A DNA stretch of 64,000 nt from Lithobates sylvaticus (GCA_028564925.1 CM053033.1:109094252-109158251); one strand, 5' to 3'. Positions 11,437-22,407 are shown, counted from the stretch's first letter. Notes: generated from the sequence alone by a model not told the origin. Made by a program: numbers and translations.

Positions 11437-12070
11437 TAGGGGTGCAACGGATCATCACCGATCCGTGATCCGAACGTGTCGCCCTGTTCGGATCGGCACA
11501 CACCGCGATCCACGGAGCGCGCCTCGGCCTTAGGAAAGGCCGCGGCTTCGGCCTAGCTCCGGAGCGGCGGCCATCTTGGTGCACGTGTCGGCCGTTTACA
11601 ATGTGATCGCTCCATCAAATGTTGGAGCGATCACTTGTAAACAAACCAGCATCATGATGACGCCGGTTCCTCTCTCCCCTCTGTGTACAGATCTGTACAG
11701 TGGAGGGGATAAATTGGATGGCAGCTGCGCTGTGGGCTGGATCTGTAGTGCCCACAGCGCTGGTCTGTGACAATTGCAGTCACATCCATCATACCCTGCC
11801 AATATTCTGCCATACCCTGCCAATACCCTGCTATACTCTGCCATACCCAGCCATGCTCAGCCATACTCAACCAATATTACAGTGGGGGAGATGACGTGGA
11901 TATATTACAGTGGGGGAGATGTATATTACAGTGAGGACTATATGGTGGTGGAATTTTCACAGGTTTTTGCAAATTCAATTATTATTTGCTGATCCGAAAA
12001 ATTATCTGATCCGTGACTCTGATCCGAGGAACAATCCGATCTGTGAGTATTTTGATCCGTTGCACCCCTA
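11437..12070. mobile_element. hAT element nested in the hAT at 11136
   Basis: Ends TAGGGGTGCAACGGATC and, reversed, TAGGGGTGCAACGGATC are identical, with the 8-bp duplication acactgac at 11429-11436 and 12071-12078. Subterminal gatccgtgatccgaac words repeat at both ends. The interior includes a CpG-rich block and a short decamer array. No coding frame. Confidence 0.88.
11795..11870 (-). repeat. short decamer array, same unit as 9599-9915 reversed
   Basis: Seven to eight units of ccatacccag/ccatactctg type. Their reverse complement (ctgggtatgg, cagagtatgg) is the unit of the array 2 kb to the left, although that array sits in an unrelated TTAA element. Confidence 0.8.
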
Positions 12071-12147
12071 ACACTGACTGTGAAAGGTAGCTAACAGTAA
12101 TATAATATAACAATAAAACACACAGTACATTCATTTTTATGACAAGT

Positions 12148-12710
12148 GCCCCATCCTAGTATTCCTGGGGGGGGGGGTAGGGGTGCCCCATCATTGGTGT
12201 TCTGGGAGGGTGGGTGGAATCGTAGTGCCCCATCATTGGTTTTCCTGGGAGGGGGAGAAGAGGGCCCCATTGGTGTTCCTGGGGGGAGGGAATAGTGCCC
12301 CACCATTGGTGTTCCTGGGGGGGGGGGGGGGTAGTGCCCCATCATTGGTGTTCCTGGGGAGATAGTTACCCACCATTGGTGTTCCTGGGGAGATAGTGCC
12401 CCACCATTGGTGTTCCTGGGGGGATAGTGCCCCACCATTGGTGTTCCTGGGGGGATAGTGCCCCACCATTGGTGTTCCTGGGGGGGATAGTGCCCCACCA
12501 TTGGTGTTCCTGGGGGGGGATAGTGCCCCACCATTGGTGTTCCTGGGGGGGATAGTGCCCCACCATTGGTGTTCCTGGGGGGGGGGTAGTGCCCCACCAT
12601 TGGTGTTCCTGGGGGGGATAGTGCCCCACCATTGGTGTTCCTGGGGGGGATAGTGCTCCACCATTGGTGTTCCTGGGGGGGGGGGGGGGGGGTGCCATAT
12701 CATTGGTGTC
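12148..12710 (+). repeat. G-rich minisatellite, about 31-33-bp unit
   Basis: About 17 units of the form ccccaccattggtgttcctg followed by a run of 4 to 21 G and atagtg. The units in the middle (12370-12650) are nearly identical, those on the left diverged. The G runs sit on the plus strand. The array explains the 150-212-codon Gly/Pro/Trp-rich open frames on the minus strand. Confidence 0.9.
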
Positions 12711-13191
12711 AGTTTGAGGAATACACAGACCTCTCCCTCCCACACTCCAGCCCGCTTTGGTCCGCTCCCTTGCCCAAGCCCACCCCCCCCCTCCCTCTTT
12801 GGCTCTGGTTCTTTGTCCAACCAAACTCCCTTTCTATCGCAACCCCCTCTGGTCCAGTTCCTCTCCCACAAGCCTCTCTTCCAAACTCCCTCTCAACCTA
12901 CTCCCTCTAATGCTTGGTCTCCAAACTAGCTAACTCCCTGCCACCCTCCAGTACGGTCCTCTCTCCCATTCAGGGCCAGCCCCCCTCACTGCATTGTCAG
13001 TAATGAATGAGGAATTTACTTTAATAGTTATGTTGTGATGCAGTTTGAGTGTAACACTTCGTTTTGTCATTATTATTTTAAATAAACGGAAAAAACATTT
13101 TTTTTAATGATTTTATCCGATTAATCGAAAAAATAATCGTCCGATTAATCGATTTATGAAAATAATCGTTAGATGCAGCCCTAATCTCTTG

Positions 13192-13700
13192 TATCATGTC
13201 AGCAGTCTCTGATTATCTCCTGTATCATGTCTGCAGTCTCTGACCATCCCTTGTATCATGTCCACCATCCCTGACCATTTCATGTGTCATGTCTGCAGTC
13301 TCCGACCATCTCTTGTATCATGTCCACCATCTCTGACCATCTCCTTGTACATGTCTGCAGTCTCTAACCATCTCTTGTATCATGTCTGCAGTCTCTAACC
13401 ATCTCTCTTGTATCATGTCTGCAGTCTCTGACCATCTCTTGTATCATGTCTGCAGTCTCTGACCATCTCTTGTATCATGTCTGTAGTCTCTGACCATCTC
13501 TTTGTATCACGTCTGTAGTCTCTGACCATCTCTTGTATCATGTCTGCAGTCTGACCATTTCTTGTATCATGTCCGCAGTCTGACCATCTCTTGTATCATG
13601 TCCGCAGTTTCTGACCATCTCATGTATCATGTCTGCAGTCTGACCATCTCTTGTATCATGTCTGCAGTTTCTGACCATCCCTTGTATCATTCTCATTGAC
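13192..13700 (+). repeat. 31-bp minisatellite, right part
   Basis: Continuation of the array at 10855-11135 after the hAT insertion, with about 15 units. Variants lacking tctc in the ctgcagtctgaccat junction recur near 13545-13650, which suggests later local amplification. Confidence 0.88.
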
Positions 13701-13867
13701 TTTCACTAGATCCTTTTGTGTGTCTGCTGTCTGATATTAACAACATTTTTGTTGGGGCCTTTGGTGATGTGGGGAAGGGGGGAATGCACTTAGGAAACCT
13801 TAAGTAAGCTTTAGGCTTGACACTTTAAAACATTGTAGTTGTAGTACAGACATCATTGGGAGAACCA

Positions 13868-14117
13868 GGTATATTTTGCCCTCCCCTTAGAGCTGTACAC
13901 ACGGGCTGAATATTGGGCGGTATCGGCCGGTTTAGTAGAAACCTTTCGACATTCGGCCCATGTGTACGGGAGCTGGTCTGACAGAAGCCAGCCAAACGGC
14001 CAACTTGTGTTAAAGGGGCATGACAGACAAAGGTCTGCCGATCAGCGCTCTCAGCCAATGGTTCAGCCCGCTGGGTTGAACGAAGAAAAATTAATAGTGT
14101 GTACTAGGCTTTACTCT
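13868..14117. mobile_element. MITE with tacacac / gtgtgta ends
   Basis: Left side ccttagagctgtacacacgg, right side tagtgtgtactaggcttta; these are imperfect inverted repeats around a GC-rich core with cggcccatgtgtacggg in the middle. Superfamily uncertain (hAT or Harbinger). Confidence 0.5.
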
Positions 14118-14179
14118 TTGAGTTTTCTTACTACAGGTACTCTTTAATAAGGCCGGGCCTTGTGTACTGTACTCAGGAG

Positions 14180-14700
14180 TAGCCCGTATCACCAAGCACC
14201 AGACTCGGTCCCATTGGTTTGTATGAGATGTGCATTGCGCTCCTCTCTCCCCTCCACCTGGGAGTGTTTGTTTGTGCTAATCCTCTCCCGGCCAGCTGCT
14301 AACGGCGACATGAGGGGCTTGGCCGGCTGCCTCTGAGGGAGGGCAAGGATTGGGGGGGGGCAATTAGTTCCTGATGTCCTCGCATTAGGAGCATTAATGG
14401 GACTAAACATGGACTCCCAGATGGTGGCACTCCTCCTCATGCTTGAAACAAATTAATAGTATCCTCCTTACTCCTCTGTTATTTCAGGAAGCTCCTCTCC
14501 TCCCTCCCGCCTGCCCGCCACTCCTTCCGTCACTGCCAGGGACATGGCTTGTTTAGGACAAAAGCACAACTCATCCCTGTAACCGAATCTATTTAATCCC
14601 CCCAGCAGGGGATGGCGAGCGGCACACGCTAGACTAAAACTTTGCAGGCGCTAGTTGTTCAGTTACTCACCCACAAGTGTTGCTGGGGATAAGGCCGTGC
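14180..14700. promoter_or_regulatory. candidate conserved non-coding element
   Basis: Non-repetitive and balanced in composition, unlike its flanks. Visible cores: gccagctgcta and ccagatggtgg (E-box type), caattagt, gcattaatgg and aaattaatag (homeodomain type). No open frame with plausible splice sites. Function is inferred only from composition and motif density. Confidence 0.3.
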
Positions 14701-15211
14701 AAGGGACACTTCTTTTTTTTTTTGGTTAACCCCAACATTGCCAACATTAACATTAAAGCTCTGCAGGTTCACTTTAAAAAAGAACCGAATGATTGAGGAT
14801 GCTCCCCTGTTCTCCTTAAAGTGTTAGAAAATTCTAAAACAAAGCAATTATTTTATTGCAGCTTACCAAATCTTACATGTAGTGGCTGCATTCGTTTTCT
14901 TTTTTCAGTTCTTTTTCTTTTCATTTTAGTTTTCCCCTGGTGACCTAGCCAGTAAGTCTGTTGTTTTTCAGCTTCCATTAAAGTGATACAAAACTTCTAT
15001 GTCCTGTAATTGGATGATGGCACTGTAACTATTTTAATAAAAAAAACATCAAAGTACCTTTTTCCTAATCGATATACAGCGGTCACATGACCCAGCTCTC
15101 TCCCAGTTTGTCTGCAGGAAAACATAAGCAGGAGGTGCTTCTAGTCCTCGGCTGCTGGTCACATGTTAAAAAAGAAAAAAATTGGAATGCAGAGTAAAAA
15201 TAAATGCTTAA

Positions 15212-16376
15212 AGTGTTTGTTACCCCAACATTTCATATTCCTGATATGTGGCTGCTGTACCATGTACTTGTATGAGAAAGTCTCCTGTTCTCTTTCTATT
15301 GTTTCCTTTATGTGCAATCCCTGGTGTTCCTGCCAGTCCCTCTGCTTTCCTATTAACCACTTGCCGACCATGCTATAGCCAAATGACGGCTAGTTCTGGA
15401 AGGCCGTCATATGACAGCCTACCGCTGGGCAAGGGCGGCGTGCTCTGTGATCACAGTGCCCGGTGCCAATCAGGAGCTCTTTACCACGTGATCAGCTGTG
15501 CCCATTCACAGACGATCACGGATGTATATAGAAGCCGGGGATCAGCACTCCTTTCCTCATGCTGACAGCGTTTGGAGAGGAGAAGAGAGCCGATAAAAGG
15601 GACACTGATAATCAGGGCTCTGATTATCAGAGCAGTTCAAACAGTGCCCACCAGTGCTGCCAATCAGTGTCACCCACCAATGCCTCCTCATCAGTGCTGC
15701 CCACCACTGCCTCCTCATCTGTGTCACATATCAGTGCTGCCCACCAATGCCTCCTTAATAATTGCCCATTAGTGCAGCCTATCAGTGCCCATAAGTGCCG
15801 CCTCATCAGTGCCCATGAGTGCAGCCTATCAGTGCCCATCAATGCCCCCTCATCAGTGCCCATCAGTGAAGGAGAAAAATTACCTGTTTCCAAAAGTTTT
15901 CCAACAAACTATGAAAATCTTTATTTTTTTAATTTTAAGCCTTTTTTCGTTTGTTTAACAAAAAAAAAACAAAAAAAAAAAACCCAGTGGTGATTAAATA
16001 CCACCAAAAGAAAGCTCTATTTGTGTGGAAATTTTTTTATAAAAAATTCATATGGGTACAGTGTTGCACCATCGCGCAATAGTCATTGAAAGCTGAAAAT
16101 TGGCCTGGGCAGAAAGGGGGTAAAAGTGCCCAGTAGGCAAGTGGTTAAAAACGGACCTGCTGGGAACTCCGTGTGCTCTTCTCCAATGATCAGACTTGTC
16201 CTGACCCACTGCTCCTGCACAGTCATTCACTGGGAAGATCAGTATACTGCTTTTTCTTCTTCCCTAGCTCTCTGAGCTCCTTATGCAGGTATGTGATCAT
16301 TTTTATAAAAAGGGGGAAAATAATAATATCATGTTTTTTTATATGTTGTTTTACAAGGTGAGGGTTTACATATACT
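15212..16376. mobile_element. Kolobok-like TTAA MITE, interrupted
   Basis: Starts AGTGTTTGTTACCCCAAC and ends GTGAGGGTTTACATATACT between TTAA 15208-15211 and 16377-16380. The uninterrupted relative at 36431-36903 starts AGAATAAGTTACCCCAAC and ends the same way. A Y-type element fills 15357-16144. Confidence 0.8.
15357..16144 (+). mobile_element. Y-type TTAA element nested in 15212-16376
   Basis: CCACTTGCCGACCATGC to GCAAGTGG, flanked by TTAA at 15353-15356 and 16145-16148. It contains a VNTR of 16-20-base units (cagtgcccatcagtgc) at about 15640-15870 and the gctgaaaattggcctgggca end. The VNTR produces the open frames here. Confidence 0.8.
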
Positions 16377-16380
16377 TTAA

Positions 16381-17750
16381 AGCTGAGCTCCAAAATAAAA
16401 TTACTTATAAATTAAAGCTGAATGGCTACAGCCTCGGGGATTGTGTGTAAATCTGACAAGCAGACTACTGCCCTGTCAGATAGAAGCATTGCCCTCCCCT
16501 TCCCCGTGCGCCCCCCCCCCCCATATATTCCAGGCTCCGCTTGCCCATATGTGGGCCCAGGATCGACATAGTGGGTGCTGCCGGGGTAGAGGGGGAGGGG
16601 GTGCCGCTCTCCTCCTCCCCTTGTTGACCCGTAAAGCAACTTTTTTAGGTCACTTCCGGGTCTGCCTCCGCAATTTGTATCGCATTACATTTTGGAGCAC
16701 AGGGGAGACATGCAGGGTCTAGACCCCGAATGTCTCATTAACTACTTGCCGACCAGCCGCCGTCATTATACTGCAGCAGGTCGGCTCGTTCCCGCAAATT
16801 GCCGTAGGTGTATGTTGGCACCTTTTAAGGGCGATAGTCCGCTGGCCGCCCACGATCGCGGGCACAAGAGCAAGAACGGGGATCTGTGTATGTAAACGCA
16901 CAAATCCCCGTTCTGACAGGAGAGGAGAGACAGAGCTGATGTTCCTACTAATCAGGAACAGCGATCCGTCTCCTCCTCTAGTCAGTCCCAGCCCCCATAC
17001 AGTTAGAAACACTCCCAGGGAACACATTTAACCCCTTGATTGCCCCTAGTGTTTACCCCTGTTTTAACCAGTGACATTTACACAGTAATCAGTGCATTTT
17101 TATAGCACTGATCACCGTATAAATGCCAATGGTCCCAAAAAAGTGTCCAATCTGTCCGCTGCAATTTTGCAATATATAATAATATATGGTAGATCGCCAC
17201 CTTTACTAGTAAAAAAAAAAAAACACATAATAAAAATGCCATAAATATATCCCCTATTTTGTAGACGCTTTAACTTTTGCGCAAACCAATCAATATAAGC
17301 TTATTGCGATTTATTAAATTTTTTTACCAAAAATATGTAGAAGAATATATATCGGCCTAAACTAATGAAGAAATTTTTTTTTTTTTTTTTTTTGGGGGAT
17401 ATTTATTATAGCAAAAAGTATAAAATATTGGTGTTTTTTTTTTTTTTGTCGCTTTTTTTTTTTGTTTATAGCGCAAAAACGAAAGTGATCAAATACCACC
17501 AAATGAAAGCTCTATTTGTGGGGGGAAAAAAAGACATACATTTTGTTTGGGTACAGCGTCGCACAACCGCGCAATTGTCAGTTACAACGACGCAGTGCCG
17601 TATCACAAAAAAATGGCCTGGTCATTAAGGGGGAAAATATTCTGGGGCTGAAGTGGTTAAAGAGAACCTTTCACCAAAAAAATCATCCCCTATGTAATGA
17701 AAAACAAATTTTTTGTTTTTAATTTGAAAAACCCGGTCCAACCCGGTACT
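16381..17750 (+). mobile_element. TTAA MITE (AGCTGAGCTCC end), interrupted
   Basis: Begins at the TTAA that closes the previous MITE. It is split by the C-type element at 16742; the text resumes at 17661 with agagaacctttcacc. The right boundary near 17750 is uncertain. Confidence 0.5.
16742..17656 (+). mobile_element. C-type TTAA element, complete
   Basis: CTACTTGCCGACCAGCC to GGGGCTGAAGTGG between TTAA 16738-16741 and 17657-17660. Internal landmarks ttagaaacactcccagg, ctatttgtgggg and gcgcaattgtcagtt are as in 4015-4961. It is the best full-length plus-strand C-type reference in the window. Confidence 0.82.
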
Positions 17751-17792
17751 AGCAAAGGTGTTCCTAATAAAGTGGTCGGTGAGGGTATATTA
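17748..17792 (-). mobile_element. Tc1-like terminal fragment
   Basis: gtgttcctaataaagtggtc followed by ggtgagggtata is the inverted terminal repeat of a widespread vertebrate Tc1-like family. Only the end remains. Confidence 0.55.
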
Positions 17793-18030
17793 CATATGCT
17801 ATTAATGCTTCCTTCATAGAAGTGCTATAGAGCATTCAACCCTTAGTTCATGCTGAGTCGGCAAAATTTCAAGACCCCCCTGTTGGCACAAACTGACTCA
17901 ACAAAATATAATTGTTCTATTTTTTTTATCGAAGGAACCAGGTGAAAAAATTGCATTTCCAAGAAAAAGAAGTGAAGTGAAATCTTCTCAACAAGACATA
18001 GACAAGAAAATAAACTTGACAAGGCTTTAA

Positions 18031-20286
18031 CCCTTTCACGCCTAAGCCTAAATTAAATTCCATATTTTTTGCTATAAAATTACTTAGAACCCCCAAACAT
18101 TTATTTATTTATTATATATATAATATATATATATATAATTTATTTAGCAGAGAATCTAGAGAATTAAATGGCGGATTGTTGCAATATTTAAGTCACACGA
18201 TATTTGTGCAGCGGTGTTTTAAACGCAACTTTTTGGGAATAGGGACACTTTCATGAATTAAAAAAAAACTAAACAGTATAGTTATCCCAATTTTTTTGTA
18301 TAATGTGAAAGATGATGTTACGCCGAGTAAATAAATACCAAACATGTCATGCTTTATAATTGCACGCACTCGTGGAATGGTGACAAACTACGGTACCTAA
18401 AAATCTCCATAGGCGACGCTTTAAATTTTTTTTTACAGTTACCAGGTTAGAGTTACAGAGGAGGTCTGGTGCTAGAATTATTGCTCTTGCTCTGACGATC
18501 ACAGCGATGCCTCACATGTATGATTTAAACACCGTTTACATATGCGTGCGCGACTTCCGTATGCGTTTTCTTTGCTTCACAGGGATGGGCGCTTTAAAAT
18601 TTTTATTTTTTTTGTTATATATTTTATTTATTTTTATATTATTAAATTGTGTTTTAAAAAATAAATAAAAAATATGATCACTTTTATTGCTGTCACAAGG
18701 AATGTAAACATCCCTTGTGACAGTAATAGGTGGTGACAGGTAATCTTTATGGAGGGATCGTGGGTCTAAAAGACCTCCAATCCCTCCTTTGCACTTCAAA
18801 GTATTCAGATCACCGAAAACGGCGATTCTGAATACTGTATATTTTTTAAATCCAGCGCCATTGGCCGCCGACTAAACAGGAAGTGATGTTGTGACGTCGC
18901 TTCTGCGTTTACATTCATGAATCGAGAAGGTATTCCGGAGCGTTTCCATAAGTGCATTTGTGGGTGATGCAGAGGGTCTTGAAAAAGACCCGATTCTTTA
19001 CGGTTAGCCAATGTAGGCTCCTCAGGGAAGGAGAGATGGATTCCCAGGGTTTTTTTCCTGTTATCAGTCTTGCCGCCGTATTTTGGATAAGTTGTAAGCG
19101 CGCAAGTTGATATTGGGGTAATCCTATGTAAAGGGAGTTTGCGTAGTCAAGTCGAGAATTAATGACTGTTCCAACTAACACTGCTTTGTCCTCCTTTGGA
19201 ATGAAGGGGATGAGTCTGCGTAGCAGGCAGAGCAGATGGTGTGAGCCACTGACTACTACTCCTATTTGGGCATCCATTGACATTTCTGAGTCAAAAATGA
19301 CTCCGAGACTCTTGGCCTTGGTCCTAGGGGCGATGGTCTGTCCAAAGATGGTGGGTGGTGTCCAAGGGATCTTGGTTCGGGGGTTTTGATTTGCATGTAG
19401 AATAAGAAGTTCTGTTTTCGATTCATTAAGTTTGAGGGAGCTAGTAGTCATCCAGTCGTCTATCAGAGTGAGGCATTTTTCTAATTGCTGATGATGGTCT
19501 TTTTGTCCGGTGATACGAAAATATAATTGCGTGTCGTCAGCGTATGAATGGAAGCAGAGGTCCGATTTTCTGATTATTTTGAGGAGTGGGCGGATGTATA
19601 TATTGAAGAGCACTGGCGACAAGGGTGATCCTTGAGGGACTCCACAAGAGATTGCCCAGGTTTCAGAGGTGAAAGCTCCTAGTTTCACCGTCTGAGACCG
19701 ATTTCCTAGGAAGGATGCGAACCATTGTAGATCTGAGTCTGTGACTCCTGCTACTTCTGTGAGGCGGATGAGTAGAGTATTGTGGTCCACGGTATCAAAC
19801 GCAGCGCTGAGGTCCAGCAGTATCAGGAGACATGATTCTCCGTCATCTGCTGCTTCAAGGGCGTCGTCCCATATCTTCAGGAGTGCGGTTTCTGTCCCAT
19901 GGCCTGGGCGGAAGCCTGATTGTAGAGGGTCCAGGAGTTTGTGTGTGTCCAGGTGGCGTTGTATCTGTTGTACTACCGCCTTCTCCATGATCTTGGAGAT
20001 GTTGATTCATGCCAGTCTGTCTCTAGCCACCGGAAGTGGCAGATCGAGGATCGGGTCTCCCGGTGGGACGGAAGGTCCGGTCAGATTGGCGGGAGGGGGG
20101 GATGTCCCCTCCCTCTCCTCTCGGATAACAATTGAGCGGCTTTTAGCCACATCGGTTGTTATCCCTGGATAGCCTATTGCCCGCTCTAAAAAACGGTACC
20201 GGGATGATGCCTGCAGCTGCGGGCATCATCCCAGTATAACCCTCGGAACCGAGGCCGCATATCTGTGTACGCTTGTCGGGAAGGGG
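18031..20286 (+). mobile_element. L-type TTAA element, complete ends, split by a LINE fragment
   Basis: Starts CCCTTTCACGCCTAAGCC after TTAA 18027-18030 and ends GTCGGGAAGGGG before TTAA 20287-20290. Interior: ccctagagaattaaatgg-like text, gatgatgttacgccgagt, acagaggaggtctgg, then cacaaggaatgtaaacatcc. About 1.17 kb once the LINE piece is removed. No transposase. Confidence 0.8.
18920..20004 (-). mobile_element. CR1/L2-type LINE, internal reverse transcriptase fragment
   Basis: A minus-strand frame of 357 codons (19988 to 18915, its last codons lying in flanking sequence) is open throughout. It holds a reverse transcriptase: LLDLSAAFDTVDH at residues 57-69, GVPQGSPLSPVLFN at 116-129 and YADD at 149-152, then the thumb region with LDYANSLYIGLP and LQLIQNTAARLITG. 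This pattern is typical of CR1/L2-group non-LTR elements, which copy RNA at a nicked target. The endonuclease domain (5') and the ORF end and 3' UTR are missing, so both ends are truncated. The word attcatg occurs at 18913-18919 and again at 20005-20011, as a 7-bp duplication would. It sits inside the L-type element 18031-20286. Confidence 0.88.
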
Positions 20287-20290
20287 TTAA

Positions 20291-20610
20291 AACTGTCCTT
20301 ATTTTATCCAAGGGCTAAAGAGAAAACTTTTGGTTTTAGATTTACTTAAGTAAAACCAATCCAGTGGGTGGTGCTTGCAGTCTACAGCAGCCAAAGAATC
20401 CTCAGCATCCAGAAAACTTTTGCATGTGTTGGATGCCTGGTGGCCCGATGGCGGCTGAAGTGCCTTCTTTTTTTTTCTATGGTCGCTGTGATCACCTTTC
20501 ACTACGTTCACTTTTTTCTTTTTATCTAATGTTAGTGGTTGGATTTATTTAAGACTTAGTGGCTGTAGACATAAAATATTATGTCAAAAACATATCCCTC
20601 TATAGTGTTA
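20291..20610. other. intron, nothing recognised
   Basis: Ordinary intronic text with short poly-T tracts; no repeat family or motif identified. Confidence 0.4.
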
Positions 20611-21266
20611 ACTTGTCTCAATTAGGGGCACTAAGTGCCTTTTTTGTCTGCTGCTTCGTTCCTTTGCTATCAGCATGAATCCTTTCTGACAAGGTTTCCT
20701 GGGACCAAGAGAAAAAAGGTGACCGGGGAGGTATCTCCAGCTGTTTGACAGCCTCAGCTCTGTCCCTGTGAGCTGTGTGAACAGGGTGTGTGCCTTCCCT
20801 CTAATCAGCTGTCAGATCTCTCCTCACTGAGCTCTGCAGACTGTAACTTCAGATGTCCACCCCCTTTTTTCAGAACTATCAGATAAGCTTATAAGTTCAG
20901 CACTTTGAATGGCCGTAGAGAAGAGATACCTGAGGGTAGACAGGTACAACTTATGTAGGAGGATTTGTTTCATCTCTGTGTATTATCTTTGTGAACCATT
21001 GGGTCCCGCCGCTGTCAATCAAATCCAATGACACGGGAGCCAGGGGGCGGGGCCTGCTGTCTGTGTCAATGGACGCAGCAGCAGGACACGGGAGCGTGCC
21101 CGCACGAGTGCCCCGAGGGAGAGCGGCTCTCCAACGGGGCACTCGATGAGGAGGAGCCAGGAGCGCCGCTGAGGGACCCCAGAAGAGGAGGATCAGGGCC
21201 ACTCTGCAAAACCAACTGCACAAAAGAGGTAAGTATGACATAAAAAAAAGAACCTTTACATATCCT
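20611..21266 (-). mobile_element. Kolobok-like TTAA MITE (CTTTACATATCC end)
   Basis: The right part (caatcaaatccaatgac, gagggaccccagaagagga) is shared with 1284-2648 and 48097-48574. The middle (ctacataagttgtacctg reversed, cagctgtcagatctctcctc) is shared with 61639-62097. The right end abuts TTAA 21267-21270. The left end is unclear. Confidence 0.6.
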
Positions 21267-21270
21267 TTAA

Positions 21271-22220
21271 CCACTTGCCGCCTGCCATATAGCAAAATGA
21301 CGGCGGGAAAGTGGTTTCAATATCCTGACCGGACTTCATATGACATCGCCAGGATATCAAGCAGCTGCGCCCCCCCCCCCCCCAGGGGCATGCATCACAT
21401 CGATCGTTGTTGCGGTGTGTCAGTCTGACACCGCAACGCCGATCTAGGTAAAGAGTCTCTGACGGAGACTCTTTACCACATGATCAGCCGTGACCAATCA
21501 CGTCTGATCACAATGTAAACCGGAAAAGCCGTTGAGCCGTTCAGCTCCTCTGACATGGGGGTCTGTGCTGATTGATTATCAGTGCAGCCTCCCCAAGGAT
21601 GCCCACACTGGACCACCAGGGACGCCACTAGGACCACCAGGGATGTCACCACAAGGTATGCCACCCTAGACCACCAGGGATGCCAATCAGTGCCCACAAT
21701 GTGCATCACTGATTGGCAGGCATTATTGTTTGGCACTGATTGGCATCCGTACCATCAAATAGTGTACATCATGGCCATCCGTGCCGCCTTTCAGTGCCCA
21801 TCCGTGCCGCCTTTCAGTGCCCATCCATTCCACCTTTCAGTGCCCATCAGTGCCACCTATGTGTACCCATCAGTGCCGCATATTAGTGCCCGTCAGTGCC
21901 GCCTCATCAGTGCCCCTCAGTGCCGCCCCATCAGTGAAGGAGAAAATTTATTTATTTACAAAGTTTTGTAACAGAAACAAAAAAAATTATTTATTTTTCA
22001 AAATTTTCATTCTTTTTTTTATTTGTTTAGCAGGAAATCAAAATCCCAGAGGTGATTAAATACCATCAAAATAAAGCTCTATTTGTGGGAACAAAATGAT
22101 AAAACTTTTGTTTGGGTACTGTGTAGTATGACCGCACAATTGTCATTTAAAGTGCGACCGCGCTGAAAGCTGAAAATTGGTCTGGGCAGGAAGGTGTATA
22201 AGTGCCCTGTATTAAAATGT
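21271..22220 (+). mobile_element. Y-type TTAA element
   Basis: CCACTTGCCGCCTGCCATAT onwards, between TTAA 21267-21270 and 22221-22224. Two VNTRs lie inside: gaccaccagggatgcc units at 21610-21690 and cagtgcccatccgtgccgcc units at 21783-21935. The end gctgaaaattggtctgggca matches 53560-54554. The last bases (attaaaatg) have diverged from AAGTGG. Confidence 0.78.
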
Positions 22221-22325
22221 TTAAAGTTTATGGGTGGTTAACGGTTAGATTGAAAGATGGAGAAATGCAGATTCACTTTACATTAAATCGCACATGTTGA
22301 CTAATTATTCTGTTTTTCTTTTTAG

Positions 22326-22385
22326 GCAAGGACTGAAGTTTTCCAACAATTCACCGAAGCTAAAGCTGGGATACTGCTGTGCACG
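22326..22385 (+). CDS. ddx31: ddx31 internal exon: end of the block before motif V
   Basis: A 60-nt exon of exactly 20 codons, phase 0 on both sides. It encodes ARTEVFQQFTEAKAGILLCT, which aligns with human ERTAVFQEFSHSRRGVLLCT. The closing GILLCT is the beta strand that leads into motif V, so this exon and the next divide motif V between them. The acceptor is tttctttttag and the donor is gtaagt. It is separated from the previous exon by an 18.9-kb intron made almost wholly of transposons. It is too short to be found by ORF length and was recognised from its splice sites and its fit between the neighbouring exons. Confidence 0.9.
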
Positions 22386-22407
22386 GTAAGTAACTGAGCT
22401 GTATAAC

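Larger units (their letters stand above)
11136..13183. mobile_element. hAT element, 2.0 kb, non-autonomous
   Basis: Ends are TAGGGCTGCAACGATTAATC and, reversed, TAGGGCTGCATCTAACGATT, bracketed by the 8-bp duplication atctcttg (11128-11135, 13184-13191). Both ends carry palindromic attaatcgat / ttatcgataat text. No transposase was found. It holds a second hAT (11437-12070) and the G-rich array at 12148-12710. Confidence 0.88.

Noticed and set aside
12233-12871. Minus-strand frames of 150-212 codons rich in Gly, Pro, Trp and His
   Set aside because: They are the translation of the G-rich minisatellite; three frames are open for the same reason and none has splice or start context.
10855-13700. 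Regular direct repeats resembling a CRISPR array
   Set aside because: Units are contiguous without unique spacers, the host is a vertebrate, and the interruption is a hAT element.
18915-19988. 357-codon frame as a host gene or viral polymerase
   Set aside because: Motif order and the LDYANSLYIGLP / LQLIQNTAARLITG region are those of a CR1/L2-type LINE; no long terminal repeats, capsid or protease are present.
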